Positions 24,719 to 33,541 are shown, numbered from the stretch's first letter. The stretch: 52,543 nucleotides of DNA from Hyphomicrobiales bacterium (GCA_017305935.1 JAFKJU010000038.1:1-52543); one strand, 5' to 3'. The notes: generated by a model not told the origin, from the sequence alone. Numbers and translations are program-made.

Positions 24719-26872
24719 ATGGCGGAACGGTCGTTCGCGCGTGAGGTCGAGGATCTGAAGCTCGGGGAGGGCGAGATTTTTCGCGGCGAGGGCATTCTGG
24801 CGATCACCAAGGCCCTCTTGCAATCCGGCGTCTCCTATGTCGGCGGTTACCAGGGCTCGCCGATCTCGCATCTGATGGATGTGCTGGCTGATGCCAAGGA
24901 CGTGATGGAGGAGCTCGGCGTCCATTTCGAGACCTCGGCCTCGGAAGCCGCCGCCGCCGCCATGCTGTCGGCCTCGGTCATGTATCCGGTGCGCGGCGCC
25001 GTCACCTGGAAATCCACCGCCGGCACCAATGTCGCCGCCGATGCCCTGTCGAACCTCTCCTCCGGCGGCGTCACCGGCGGCGCGATGATCATCATCGGCG
25101 AGGACTACGGGGAGGGCTCCTCGATCATGCAGGAGCGCAGCCATGCCTATGCGATGAAATCGCAATTGTGGCTTTTGACCCCGCGCCCCAACCTGCCCTC
25201 GATCGTGCGGGCGGTGGAGGAGGGTTTCGAGCTGTCGGAAGCCTCGAATACGCCTGTCATGCTGCAGGTCGGCATCCGCAGCTGCCATGTTCACGGCCAG
25301 TTCGTCGCCAAGGACAATCGCCGCCCTGCCTTCACGCTGCGCCAGGCGCTGGAAAACCCGGTGCGCGACGTCAGCCGAATCGTGCTGCCGCCGGCCTCCT
25401 TCGTGCATGAGAAGGAGAAGCTGGAGCGCCGCTGGCCGGCCGCGGTGGAATTCATCAAGGCGCGAAAAATCAACGAGCATTTCGGGCCGGAGACCGGCGA
25501 GGTCGGCATCATCCTGCAGGGCGGGTTGTATAACGGCGTCATGCGGGCGCTGCAGCAGCTCGGCCTTGCCGATGTCTATGGCGAATCGGCCGTGCCGCTC
25601 TATGTGATGAACATCTCCTATCCGCTGATCGACGACGAAATCGTCGATTTCTGCGCCGGCAAATCGGCGGTGCTGATGGTGGAGGAGGGCGCCCCCGAAT
25701 ATATCGAGCAGGCGCTGAACACGCTTTTGCGCCGCCGCGATCTCCAGACCCGCGTTTCCGGCAAGGACGTGCTGCCGATGGGCGGCGAATACACCGCTCC
25801 GGTTCTGGTCAAAGGCATAAAATCCTTCCTCGAAACCCATCAGCGCGTGCTGCTCGGCAACCAGCCGCCGCTGCCCGATCCGACCCCGATCCTGCAGGAT
25901 CCGAAGATCAAGGCGTTGGCGGAAGTCGTGCCGCCGCGCCCGCCGGGTTTCTGCATCGGCTGTCCCGAGCGGCCGATCTTCGCCGCCATGAAGATGGTGG
26001 AGGAGGAGCTGGGGCCGCATCACATTTCCGGCGATATCGGCTGCCATCTGTTTTCCATCCTGCCGCCCTTCAATATCGGCAGCACGACCATGGGCTATGG
26101 CCTCGGCCCGGCGGCGGCCTCGGCCTTCAACGTCAAGTCGGACAAGAAGGCGATTGCCGTCATGGGTGATGGCGGCTTCTGGCACAATGGCTTGGCCACA
26201 TCGGTCGGCAATGCGGTGTTCAACAAGCAGGACAATGTCATCCTGATCGTCGACAATTATTATTCGGCGGCGACCGGCGGGCAGGACATTCCCTCCTCCC
26301 GGGCGCTCAATCCGCGCCGCAAGACCAACAATTCCATCGTCAATGCGGTCAAGGGCCTCGGCGCCACCTGGGTGCGCCAGATCGACCGCACCTATGACGT
26401 GGCGAAAATGCGCGACACGCTGCGCGAGGCGCTGACCAGCAAGGACGAGGGCCCGAAGATCATCGTCGCCTCCTCCGAATGCATGTTGAACAAGCAGCGC
26501 CGCGTCAAACCGCAATTCGCCAAGGCGGTGAAGGACGGCAAGCGCATGGTCAAGGAGCGTTTCGGGGTCGATGAGGATGTCTGCACCGGCGATCACGCCT
26601 GCATTCGCCTCTCCGGCTGTCCGTCGCTGTCAGTGAAACATACCGACGATCCGCTGAAGGACGATCCGGTCGCCGCTATCGATAACAATTGCGTCGGCTG
26701 CGGCAATTGCGGCGAGGTTTCGGAGGCCGCCGTGCTCTGTCCGTCCTTCTACCGCGCCGATATCATCCACAATCCCAGCGGCTGGGATCGCTTCGTCGCG
26801 AGCCTGCGCGCCAAAGTGATCGGCTGGCTGCAGGCGCGGCGCGATGCCGCCCGCATCGTCTTTGCCGATTGA
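24719..26872 (+). CDS. iorA: Indolepyruvate ferredoxin oxidoreductase, alpha subunit
   Basis: A 717-residue thiamin-diphosphate enzyme subunit that decarboxylates arylpyruvates to arylacetyl-CoA with an electron carrier. The N-terminal pyrimidine-binding domain has YQGSPISHLMD. The TPP domain has FCIGCPERPIF and GDGGFWHNGLA, ending VDNYYSAATGG. A C-terminal iron-sulphur domain shows CTGDHACIRLSGC and CVGCGNCG. In the first cluster motif the second Cys is Asp (CTGD where many archaeal IorA have CTGC), so one cluster may be absent or differently ligated. ATG at 24719 has AAGGGAG 8 nt upstream. It is co-transcribed with iorB and diverges from the aryl-CoA operon. Confidence 0.92.
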   Translation: MAERSFAREVEDLKLGEGEIFRGEGILAITKALLQSGVSYVGGYQGSPISHLMDVLADAKDVMEELGVHFETSASEAAAAAMLSASVMYPVRGAVTWKSTAGTNVAADALSNLSSGGVTGGAMIIIGEDYGEGSSIMQERSHAYAMKSQLWLLTPRPNLPSIVRAVEEGFELSEASNTPVMLQVGIRSCHVHGQFVAKDNRRPAFTLRQALENPVRDVSRIVLPPASFVHEKEKLERRWPAAVEFIKARKINEHFGPETGEVGIILQGGLYNGVMRALQQLGLADVYGESAVPLYVMNISYPLIDDEIVDFCAGKSAVLMVEEGAPEYIEQALNTLLRRRDLQTRVSGKDVLPMGGEYTAPVLVKGIKSFLETHQRVLLGNQPPLPDPTPILQDPKIKALAEVVPPRPPGFCIGCPERPIFAAMKMVEEELGPHHISGDIGCHLFSILPPFNIGSTTMGYGLGPAAASAFNVKSDKKAIAVMGDGGFWHNGLATSVGNAVFNKQDNVILIVDNYYSAATGGQDIPSSRALNPRRKTNNSIVNAVKGLGATWVRQIDRTYDVAKMRDTLREALTSKDEGPKIIVASSECMLNKQRRVKPQFAKAVKDGKRMVKERFGVDEDVCTGDHACIRLSGCPSLSVKHTDDPLKDDPVAAIDNNCVGCGNCGEVSEAAVLCPSFYRADIIHNPSGWDRFVASLRAKVIGWLQARRDAARIVFAD

Positions 26873-26885
26873 GGAGGCGGGATCG

Positions 26886-28433
26886 ATGAACGAACATGTG
26901 ACGATGACGCCCCGCCACGCCACCGACAAGCCGCTGTCGCTCGCCGTGCTCGCCATGGGCGGGCAAGGCGGCGGCGTGCTCGCCGACTGGATCGTGTCGC
27001 TCGCCGAAGAAAACGGCTGGATGGCGCAGACCACCTCGGTGCCGGGCGTCGCCCAGCGCACCGGCGCGACGATCTATTATATCGAGATGCTGCCGACCCG
27101 CGACGGCAAGGCGCCGATCTTCTCGCTGATGCCGACGCCGGGCGATGTCGACGTCGTGCTCGCCGCCGAGCTGATGGAGGCCGGCCGCTCCGTCTTGCGC
27201 GGTCTGGTCACCCCGGACAAGACCGTGCTGATCGCCTCGACGCACCGCGCCTTTGCCGTCAGCGAAAAGCAGGCGCCGGGCGACGGCGCCGGCAATCCGC
27301 TTGTTGTCATCGACGCCACCGATTTCGCTGCGAAGAAAACCATCGCCTTCGATATGGACAAGCTGGCGGTGGAAAAGGGCAGCGTCATTTCCTCCGCCTT
27401 GTTCGGCGCGCTGGCCGCCGCCGATGTCCTGCCCTTCGCACGCCAGGCTTTCGAGGCGACGATCCGCGCCGGCGGCAAGGGCATCGAGGCGAGCCTGCGC
27501 GCCTTCGACGCCGCTTATGCCCGCGCCAAGGACAAACCGGCGGAAAAACTTTCCGCCATCCCGGAAAAACGCCTCGACCCGCTGCCGGCCTCCGCCGGCC
27601 ATGCCGAACTCGACCGGCTGCTGGCCCGTATCCGCAACGATTTCCCTGATGCATCGCAGGCGATGCTGTTTGCCGGCGTCAAACGCCTCACCGATTTCCA
27701 GGATCCGGCCTATGCCGGCGAATATCTCGACCGCATGGCCGCCCTCCATGCCCTCGACCGCCAGCACGACGGCGAGACCAAGGAATTTTCCTTCACGGCG
27801 CAGGCGGCAAAATATCTCGCCGTCGCCATGGCCTATGACGACGTCATCCGCGTGGCCGATCTTAAAGTGCGCGCCAGCCGCTTCGACCGGGTGCGCCGCG
27901 AGGTCGGCGCCAGGGACGACCAGATCGTCTACATGACAGAATACATGCATCCACGCATGGACGAGATCTGCGGCACGCTGCCGAAATCCTGGGGCCTGTG
28001 GATCGAAAATCGCCCAACGCTGTTCAAGCGGCTCGACAGTGTCGTCAACAAGGGCCGGCGGGTGAAGACAGGCACGCTGTTCTGGTTCCTCGGCCTCTAC
28101 GTTGTCTCCGGCCTGCGCCGCATCCGCCGCGGCACGCTACGCCACCAGCGCGAGATGGCGCACCGCGACGAATGGCTGGCGAAAGCGACGCAGACGCTTA
28201 ACCGCAATTACGACCTCGCCGTCGAAGTCCTCGCCTGCCGCCGGTTGGTAAAGGGCTATTCCGACACCCATGCCCGTGGACTGTCGAAATTCGATCGTGT
28301 GCTATCGTCCCTGCCGCTGCTGGTCGAGCGCGAGGACGGCGCCGACTGGCTCCGCCGCCTGCGCCAGGCCGCGCTGCTTGATGAGGCCGGCACGGCGCTG
28401 GATGGTGCGCTAAAGACGGTGGCGACGCTGTAG
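26886..28433 (+). CDS. iorB: Indolepyruvate oxidoreductase, beta subunit with long C-terminal domain
   Basis: A 515-residue protein. The first ~190 residues are the gamma/beta-type domain of 2-oxoacid oxidoreductases (AVLAMGGQGGGVLADW; VPGVAQRTGATIYYIE). The remaining ~320 residues are an extra all-helical domain found in aerobic proteobacterial versions; archaeal IorB is only about 200 residues. ATG at 26886 has GGAGG upstream and follows the iorA stop by 13 bp. With IorA it forms the complex that would make indoleacetyl-CoA or a related arylacetyl-CoA. The function of the extra domain is not known. Confidence 0.9.
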   Translation: MNEHVTMTPRHATDKPLSLAVLAMGGQGGGVLADWIVSLAEENGWMAQTTSVPGVAQRTGATIYYIEMLPTRDGKAPIFSLMPTPGDVDVVLAAELMEAGRSVLRGLVTPDKTVLIASTHRAFAVSEKQAPGDGAGNPLVVIDATDFAAKKTIAFDMDKLAVEKGSVISSALFGALAAADVLPFARQAFEATIRAGGKGIEASLRAFDAAYARAKDKPAEKLSAIPEKRLDPLPASAGHAELDRLLARIRNDFPDASQAMLFAGVKRLTDFQDPAYAGEYLDRMAALHALDRQHDGETKEFSFTAQAAKYLAVAMAYDDVIRVADLKVRASRFDRVRREVGARDDQIVYMTEYMHPRMDEICGTLPKSWGLWIENRPTLFKRLDSVVNKGRRVKTGTLFWFLGLYVVSGLRRIRRGTLRHQREMAHRDEWLAKATQTLNRNYDLAVEVLACRRLVKGYSDTHARGLSKFDRVLSSLPLLVEREDGADWLRRLRQAALLDEAGTALDGALKTVATL

Positions 28434-28472
28434 CCAGCATTCGATGAAAAATGTTGGCTGGAGGCACCCGGT

Positions 28473-28503
28473 TTCCTTCTCCAAGAGGGGAGAAGGAATT
28501 TTG
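28473..28503 (+). terminator. Rho-independent terminator after iorB
   Basis: Perfect 10-bp arms TTCCTTCTCC (28473-28482) and GGAGAAGGAA (28489-28498), a 6-nt loop, then TTTTG. It lies 39 bp past the iorB stop and before the convergent MarR gene. Confidence 0.85.
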
Positions 28504-28552
28504 TCGCGCCGCCCGCCCGCCCCTTGGGCAAAGCTGCCATTCACCGGAAAAA

Positions 28553-29059
28553 TCAGATATCGTGCTTGCGGATATTGTGCAGCACCCGATGCAGCACCGA
28601 AAGGAAGGCGCGGTATTCGTCTTCCTCGACACCGTCGAACATTTTCAGCAGGCTGTCATACATGGTGGGCCAGACCTTGTCGAAGACGGTGCGGCCTTCC
28701 TCGGTGATGGTGACGTCGCGCACCCGCATGTCCTCGACGCGCGGTTGGCGGCGGATGAAGCCCTGCTCCTCCAGCGAATCCAGCGTCCGGCTCATGGTCG
28801 ATTGCTCGGTAACGGCAAAGACCGACAATTCGTTAATGGTGACCGAAGGGGTGATGGAAAGAACGGCGAGCGCCCGCATCTTGGCGGTGGAGAGATCCAT
28901 CGCCTTGAGATCCTCGGCCATATTGGCGTTCCAGCGAGCGATGACCCGGTTCATCAGATAGGGGGCGAACTGGTTGAGGCCGATTTCGCCGAGTGTGGGC
29001 GCCGGCTCGGCCGTATCCCGCTTGCGCTTCAGCGCCATGCCTGCGAACCGGTCGTCCAT
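28553..29059 (-). CDS. MarR-family transcriptional regulator
   Basis: A 168-residue MarR protein with a winged helix: SVTINELSVFAVTEQSTMSR (recognition part), then LEEQGFIRRQPRVEDMRVR (wing). MarR proteins commonly sense aromatic acids or their CoA esters and repress catabolic genes. ATG at 29059 has AGGGA upstream; the frame stays open a further 47 codons into a palindromic repeat, which is not part of the gene. It lies next to the cyclase gene and convergent to iorAB, and is the only regulator in the island, so the divergent promoter at 24400-24718 is its likely target. Confidence 0.92.
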   Translation of the reverse strand: MDDRFAGMALKRKRDTAEPAPTLGEIGLNQFAPYLMNRVIARWNANMAEDLKAMDLSTAKMRALAVLSITPSVTINELSVFAVTEQSTMSRTLDSLEEQGFIRRQPRVEDMRVRDVTITEEGRTVFDKVWPTMYDSLLKMFDGVEEDEYRAFLSVLHRVLHNIRKHDI

Positions 29060-29116
29060 GCTGATCCCTGAAAAATATCGCCTCGTGTGTTCGCTGCTGG
29101 TTAACAGAAGAGGGAT

Positions 29117-29146
29117 GCGCCCGCCAGCGCCAAAGCGGGCGGGCGC
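29117..29146 (-). terminator. GC-rich hairpin after the cyclase gene
   Basis: Perfect 9-bp arms GCGCCCGCC (29117-29125) and GGCGGGCGC (29138-29146) with a 12-nt loop. On the minus strand it is followed by ATCCCTCTTCTGTT, a weak T-rich tail. It may terminate the cyclase transcript before the MarR gene. Confidence 0.4.
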
Positions 29147-29150
29147 CGAA

Positions 29151-29194
29151 GCATTTCCGGGAAAAGTGCGCAGCGGTTTTCCGTCCGGAAATGC
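29151..29194. repeat. Dispersed palindromic repeat, copy C
   Basis: Perfect 10-bp arms GCATTTCCGG (29151-29160) and CCGGAAATGC (29185-29194) enclose a core with AAAAGTGCGCAGCGGTTTTCC. It is 44 bp like copies A and E and begins 16 bp past the cyclase stop. Confidence 0.85.
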
Positions 29195-29210
29195 CTGCAA
29201 GGAGCCAGAA

Positions 29211-29999
29211 TCAGCTGGCCACGAGCGCCAGCGCCCGCACGGGCGAGCCGGTGCCCTTGACGAATTTCAGCGGCGCGGCGATCAGCACGGCGCCCTTGGG
29301 CGGAAGCTGGTCGAGGTGACACAGGCTGGCGAGGCCGTAGCGATTGGCCTTGTGCATCAGGTTGTGGGCCGGGAAGGGCGGGTTCATCCCGCCGGCGGAA
29401 CCGGCATCGGTGCCGACCGTTTCCGAGCCCCAGCCGATCACGCCCTTGCCGATCAGATAGGTGATCGCCTCGGCCGTCGGCCCCGGCGAATGCGGGCCGT
29501 TCTCGTCGGCATTGAGGAAGGTTTCGGTCGAGCCGTTGCGCTTGTACCAGTCGCTGCGCAGCAGCACCCAGCTTCCCGCCTCGATCTCGCCATGCTCGGC
29601 TTCCCATTCCTGGATGCTTTCGACCGTCAGCAGGTAATCGACGTTTTCAGCCACTTCCTTCGAGCGGTCGATGACGTTGACCGGGGCGACGAAATTCTGC
29701 GGCGGAATGGTGTCGGTGGTGTTGTCGGGATGGTCCTTGCCGGTGATCCAGTGGCAGGGCGCATCGAAATGCGTGCCGGTATGTTCGCCGAGTTCCAGCC
29801 AGTTCCAGGCCCAGAAGGGGCCGTTCGCGTCATATTCCGAGATGGTGTGAACCTTGACGCTCGGCGTATTGCTGCCGAATTGCGGCGGCAGGTAGATGAC
29901 CGGCGTTTCGGGCCCGAGCGGCGCGGTGAGATCGACGACCTTGACGGCGCCGGACAGAAGCGCGGAACCGAAGCCGGAGAGAATATCGGATGTAGTCAT
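29211..29999 (-). CDS. Cyclase-family metal hydrolase (isatin hydrolase/kynurenine formamidase type)
   Basis: A 262-residue protein with the metal-binding motif His73-Thr-Gly-Thr-His77-Phe-Asp79-Ala-Pro-x-His83, the HxGTHxDxPxH signature of isatin hydrolase and bacterial kynurenine formamidase. Either reaction yields an anthranilate precursor: isatin to isatinate, or formylkynurenine to kynurenine. That would feed the 2-aminobenzoyl-CoA-type operon nearby. No signal peptide is seen. ATG at 29999 has GGGGAA 8 nt upstream. The length suits this family; the exact substrate cannot be told from the sequence. Confidence 0.88.
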   Translation of the reverse strand: MTTSDILSGFGSALLSGAVKVVDLTAPLGPETPVIYLPPQFGSNTPSVKVHTISEYDANGPFWAWNWLELGEHTGTHFDAPCHWITGKDHPDNTTDTIPPQNFVAPVNVIDRSKEVAENVDYLLTVESIQEWEAEHGEIEAGSWVLLRSDWYKRNGSTETFLNADENGPHSPGPTAEAITYLIGKGVIGWGSETVGTDAGSAGGMNPPFPAHNLMHKANRYGLASLCHLDQLPPKGAVLIAAPLKFVKGTGSPVRALALVAS

Positions 30000-30415
30000 T
30001 GGATCTGTTCCCCATGAAGAGATCGCGGTGGCCCTCACGGCCCGGCATCAGCCGGTTTCCTCTGGCCGCAGGGCACGCGTCCGAGAGGGAGCCTAGGGGA
30101 CAGAATATGAAATTGCAAGTAATCTGAGAAGCAATCGCTATGCGAAATGACCCTGCCCGCGCCCTATTGTAAAGCCGCATTGTCGAAGCGCGGTCGCCTT
30201 ATTATATGCAGATGCGAATAATTGCAGGCGATGCCGTTGGCCATGCCGGCGGCTCCAGCGGGGCAAAGGCGCTCTGGCGATCTTGCCATTCGCCTTCCTT
30301 CGGCATAGCTCTGCGGCAAGAAGCATGTCCATGAAAAAGCGGGAACCGGTTTTCGGTTGGAGAATGCGTCAAACAGAAATCGGAGCGGCCGTGCTCCCGG
30401 TCCGGAATGGAAGCG
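30000..30415. other. Divergent intergenic region, cyclase to recF
   Basis: About 416 bp without a gene. It holds an AT-rich imperfect dyad at 30201-30222 (outer arms ATTAT/ATAAT, inner GCA/TGC, 8 of 11 pairs), possibly a regulator site about 200 bp upstream of the cyclase. It also holds a repeat at 30323-30367. No clear sigma-70 promoter was identified. Between 30039 and 30190 nothing specific stands out. Confidence 0.5.
30323..30367. repeat. Variant dispersed repeat
   Basis: GCATGTCC (30323-30330) and GGAGAATGC (30359-30367) bracket a core with AAAAAGCGGGAACCGGTTTTC. The core layout (A-rich, then CCGGTTTTCGG) and the GCAT/ATGC ends are like the 44-bp family but diverged; it may be a second rhizobial subfamily. 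Confidence 0.55.
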
Positions 30416-31540
30416 ATGGTGCAAAAGGTCAGTCTGGGCCGCCTGAAACTCGGCGATTTCCGCAATTATGCCGAGTTGTCCCTCGCCTTCGATCCGCGCC
30501 ATGTGGTGCTGACCGGCGACAACGGCTCGGGGAAAACCAATCTTCTCGAAGCCGTCTCCTTCCTGTCGCCGGGCCGTGGCTTGCGGCGCGCGCCGTATGA
30601 CGACGTCGCTCGCGTCGGGGCGCCCGGCGGCTTTTCGATCTTCGCCGATGTCGAAGGCATGGATGGCGAGGTCGCCATCGGCACCGGCACGGAAAGCGGC
30701 GAGGACTCCGCTACCCGCAAGCTGCGCCTCAACGGCACGCCGGCGCGCACCATCGAGGAACTGACCGATCACTTGCGCGTGCTTTGGCTGACGCCGGCGA
30801 TGGATGGCCTGTTCACCGGCCCATCCGCCGACCGGCGCCGCTTCCTCGACCGGCTGGTGCTGTCGCTTGATCCGGCGCATGGCCGCCGCGCCAGCGATTT
30901 CGAGCGCGCCATGCGCAGCCGCAACCGGCTGCTCTCCGAAGGCCGCTTCGATCCCTCCTGGTTGACCGGCCTCGAAAGCCAGATGGCGAGCCTCGGCATC
31001 GCCATGGCGCTGGCGCGGCAGGAAATGCTGGGCCTGCTGACCCGGCTTGTGGCCGAGGGCGGCGACGGCACGCCCTTCCCGATGGCGGCGCTGACGCTTT
31101 CCGGCTTCCTCGACGGCCAGTTCGACCGCCCGGCCGTCGATCTCGAGGAAACCTATGAACTGATGCTGCAGGACAGCCGCCACCGCGACGCGGCGGCGGG
31201 ACGAACGTTGGACGGCCCCCACCGCGCCGACCTTCTGGTGCGCCATGCGGCCAAGGATATCGAGGCCGAGCGCTGCTCGACCGGCGAGCAGAAGGCGCTG
31301 CTGATCGGCCTCATCCTCGCCCATGCCCGGCTGGTCGCCAACATGACCGGCCATGCGCCGGTGCTGCTGCTCGACGAGATCGCCGCCCATCTCGATCCCG
31401 GCCGCCGCGCCGCGCTCTTCGATCTCGTCGACGCGCTCGGCGGCCAGGCCTTCATGACCGGCACCGATGCCGGGCTGTTTTCGGCGCTTGGCGAACGGGC
31501 ACAATATTTTACCGTCTCCGGGGGAACCGTGAGCCGTTAA
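30416..31540 (+). CDS. recF: DNA replication and repair protein RecF
   Basis: A 374-residue SMC-like ATPase that loads RecA on gapped DNA with RecO and RecR. Walker A is GDNGSGKT with Lys40; the signature is STGEQKALLIGLILAHA; Walker B is VLLLDEIAAHLD. The start at 30416 (MVQKVSLGRLKL) is preferred over the ATG three codons upstream because rhizobial RecF proteins begin at this point. Neither start has a strong ribosome site. It is not next to dnaN or gyrB here. The next gene, moeB-like, follows after 42 bp on the same strand. Confidence 0.96.
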   Translation: MVQKVSLGRLKLGDFRNYAELSLAFDPRHVVLTGDNGSGKTNLLEAVSFLSPGRGLRRAPYDDVARVGAPGGFSIFADVEGMDGEVAIGTGTESGEDSATRKLRLNGTPARTIEELTDHLRVLWLTPAMDGLFTGPSADRRRFLDRLVLSLDPAHGRRASDFERAMRSRNRLLSEGRFDPSWLTGLESQMASLGIAMALARQEMLGLLTRLVAEGGDGTPFPMAALTLSGFLDGQFDRPAVDLEETYELMLQDSRHRDAAAGRTLDGPHRADLLVRHAAKDIEAERCSTGEQKALLIGLILAHARLVANMTGHAPVLLLDEIAAHLDPGRRAALFDLVDALGGQAFMTGTDAGLFSALGERAQYFTVSGGTVSR

Positions 31541-31582
31541 GGCGGCGTTTGCGGCCGGCGAAAGCGATGCTATAGCTTGGGC

Positions 31583-32344
31583 ATGGACACGCTCAGCCCC
31601 GATGAAATCGCCCGCTACAAACGCCATATCCTGCTGCCGGAAGTTGGCGGCGCCGGCCAACAGAAGCTGAAGCACGCCCGCGTGCTGGTCATCGGCGCCG
31701 GCGGGCTCGGCGCGCCGATCCTGCAATATCTGGCCGCCGCCGGCGTCGGCACGCTCGGCATTGCCGATGACGACCGTGTCTCGCTGTCCAACCTGCAGCG
31801 CCAGGTGATCCACGACACCGGCACCATCGGCGAACTGAAATCGCAAAGTGCGGCCGATGCCATCGCCCGGCTCAATCCGCATGTCACGACGCTGCGTTTC
31901 GAGGAACGTTTTTCGCCGGAAACGGCGGCAATGCAGCTGTCCGGTTTTCACCTGCTGATCGATGGTTCCGACAATTTCGACACGCGTTATGCCGCCGCCG
32001 ATGCGGCGGAGGCGGCGCGCATCCCGCTGGTGACAGGCGCGGTCGGTCGTTTCGACGGGTCGCTGACGGTGCTGAAACCCTATGAGAGCGGGCCGGACGG
32101 AGCGCTCTATCCCGCCTATCGCGATCTCTTTCCCGAAAAGCCGCCGGAAGGCCTGATCCCCGCTTGCGCCGAGGCCGGCGTCATCGGCGCGCTCACCGGC
32201 GTCATCGGCACGCTGATGGCCATGGAAGCGATCAAGCTGATCACCGGCGCCGGCGAGCCGTTGATCGGGCGGCTGATGCTGTATGATTCGCTGGCCGGCC
32301 GGTTCGATATGGTGAAATATCGCCGTCGCAAGCCGAAGGCGTAA
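31583..32344 (+). CDS. MoeB/ThiF-family adenylyltransferase lacking zinc cysteines
   Basis: A 253-residue E1-like enzyme that adenylates the C terminus of a ubiquitin-like sulphur carrier (MoaD or ThiS). GAGGLG (38-43), Arg73, Lys86 and Asp130 align at the same numbers as E. coli MoeB. Both CxxC pairs that hold structural zinc in MoeB are absent: the first region reads ALYPAYRDLFPE, and the chain ends YRRRKPKA with no second pair. Only Cys195 (IPACAEAG) remains in the later half. ATG at 31583 is used; a TTG lies two codons upstream. Molybdopterin versus thiamin function cannot be settled here. Confidence 0.9.
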   Translation: MDTLSPDEIARYKRHILLPEVGGAGQQKLKHARVLVIGAGGLGAPILQYLAAAGVGTLGIADDDRVSLSNLQRQVIHDTGTIGELKSQSAADAIARLNPHVTTLRFEERFSPETAAMQLSGFHLLIDGSDNFDTRYAAADAAEAARIPLVTGAVGRFDGSLTVLKPYESGPDGALYPAYRDLFPEKPPEGLIPACAEAGVIGALTGVIGTLMAMEAIKLITGAGEPLIGRLMLYDSLAGRFDMVKYRRRKPKA

Positions 32345-32351
32345 GGGGGAT

Positions 32352-33353
32352 TTATCGCCCCGGCAGCACCCGGTTCGGCGGGCGGTGGCCGTCGAAGAAG
32401 GTGCGGATGTTGATGATCACCTTGTCGCCCATGTCGATGCGGCCTTCGATGGTCGCCGAGCCCATATGCGGCAGCAGCACCACCTTGTTCTCGTTGGCGA
32501 GCCGCACCAGCTTCGGGTTCACCGCCGGCTCGTTCTCGAAGACATCGAGCGCGGCGCCCGCGATCTTGCCTTCCCTGAGGCATTTGATCAGCGCCGCCTC
32601 GTCGATCACATCGCCGCGGGCAGTGTTGATGATCACCGAGGTCGGCTGCATCAGCGCCAGGCGGCGCGCCGAGAGCAGATGGAAGGTGGCGGGTGTCGAG
32701 GGGCAGTTGACCGAAACGATGTCGACGCGGGCCAGCATCTGGTCGAGGCTGTCCCAATAGGTCGCTTCCAGCTCGTCCTCGGTCGCCGGGCTGACGCGCT
32801 TGCGGTTATGGTAATGGATCGAAATGCCGAAGGCTTTTGCGCGGCGGGCGACGGCGGTGCCGATGCGGCCCATGCCGATGATGCCGATGCGCTTGCCCCA
32901 GATGCGGCGGCCGAGCATCCAGGTCGGCGACCAGCCGGCCCATTCGCCGGGTCGGTCGGTCAGCACCCGCGCACCCTCCACCAGCCGCCGCTGCAAGGCG
33001 AGAATCATGGCGATGGTCATGTCGGCGGTGTCTTCGGTCAGCACGTTCGGCGTGTTGGTGACGGTAATGCCCTTGCGCGCCGCCGCCTCGACGTCGATAT
33101 GGTCGGTGCCGTTCGAGAAGCAGGCGATCAGTTTCAGGCCCGGCCCCGCGGCCTCGATCAGCCCCTCGTCGATGCGGTCCGTGACGGTCGGCACCAGCAC
33201 GTCGGCCGACTGCACCGCCGCCAGCAGTTCCTCGCGCGAACGCGGCACGTCGTCGACGTTGAGGTCGGCATCGAACAGCTCGCGCATCCGCGTCTCGACG
33301 GCATCCGGCAGCTTGCGGGTGAGATAGACCTTGGGTTTTTTCTTCGCTGTCAT
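32352..33353 (-). CDS. D-2-hydroxyacid dehydrogenase (glyoxylate/hydroxypyruvate reductase type)
   Basis: A 333-residue NAD(P)-dependent dehydrogenase of the D-isomer family. The Rossmann motif is GIIGMGRIG, followed by the basic NRKR at the end of the second strand, which favours NADPH. Catalytic residues are Arg in NTARGD, Glu in ENEP and His in LPHMGSAT. It probably reduces glyoxylate or hydroxypyruvate. It converges on the moeB-like gene with 7 bp between the stops and diverges from the SH3-domain gene. Confidence 0.93.
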   Translation of the reverse strand: MTAKKKPKVYLTRKLPDAVETRMRELFDADLNVDDVPRSREELLAAVQSADVLVPTVTDRIDEGLIEAAGPGLKLIACFSNGTDHIDVEAAARKGITVTNTPNVLTEDTADMTIAMILALQRRLVEGARVLTDRPGEWAGWSPTWMLGRRIWGKRIGIIGMGRIGTAVARRAKAFGISIHYHNRKRVSPATEDELEATYWDSLDQMLARVDIVSVNCPSTPATFHLLSARRLALMQPTSVIINTARGDVIDEAALIKCLREGKIAGAALDVFENEPAVNPKLVRLANENKVVLLPHMGSATIEGRIDMGDKVIINIRTFFDGHRPPNRVLPGR

Positions 33354-33541
33354 GATGGACGCCGGCGCCTTGTTCAGAGGTCTTTAACCAAGTGGGGCGA
33401 TAATTCTCCCGTTCACGGCATTTTCTATCACTCCCGGTCGCGAAGACAAACAAAACTCGCAGAGAGCGGACGCAATTTGTGGGACGTATCGGGAAAGACG
33501 AGAAAATTCAACACCATGACCCGTGGGATGGAAACAGTCGA

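Noticed and set aside
28553-29200. MarR gene starting at 29200
   Set aside because: The first 47 codons would translate a palindromic repeat and intergenic DNA. ATG at 29059 has a ribosome site and matches the MarR length.
30201-30222. AT-rich dyad as a confirmed regulator site for the cyclase gene
   Set aside because: Only 8 of 11 pairs match and it lies about 200 bp upstream of the cyclase start; mentioned in the intergenic entry but not claimed as an operator.
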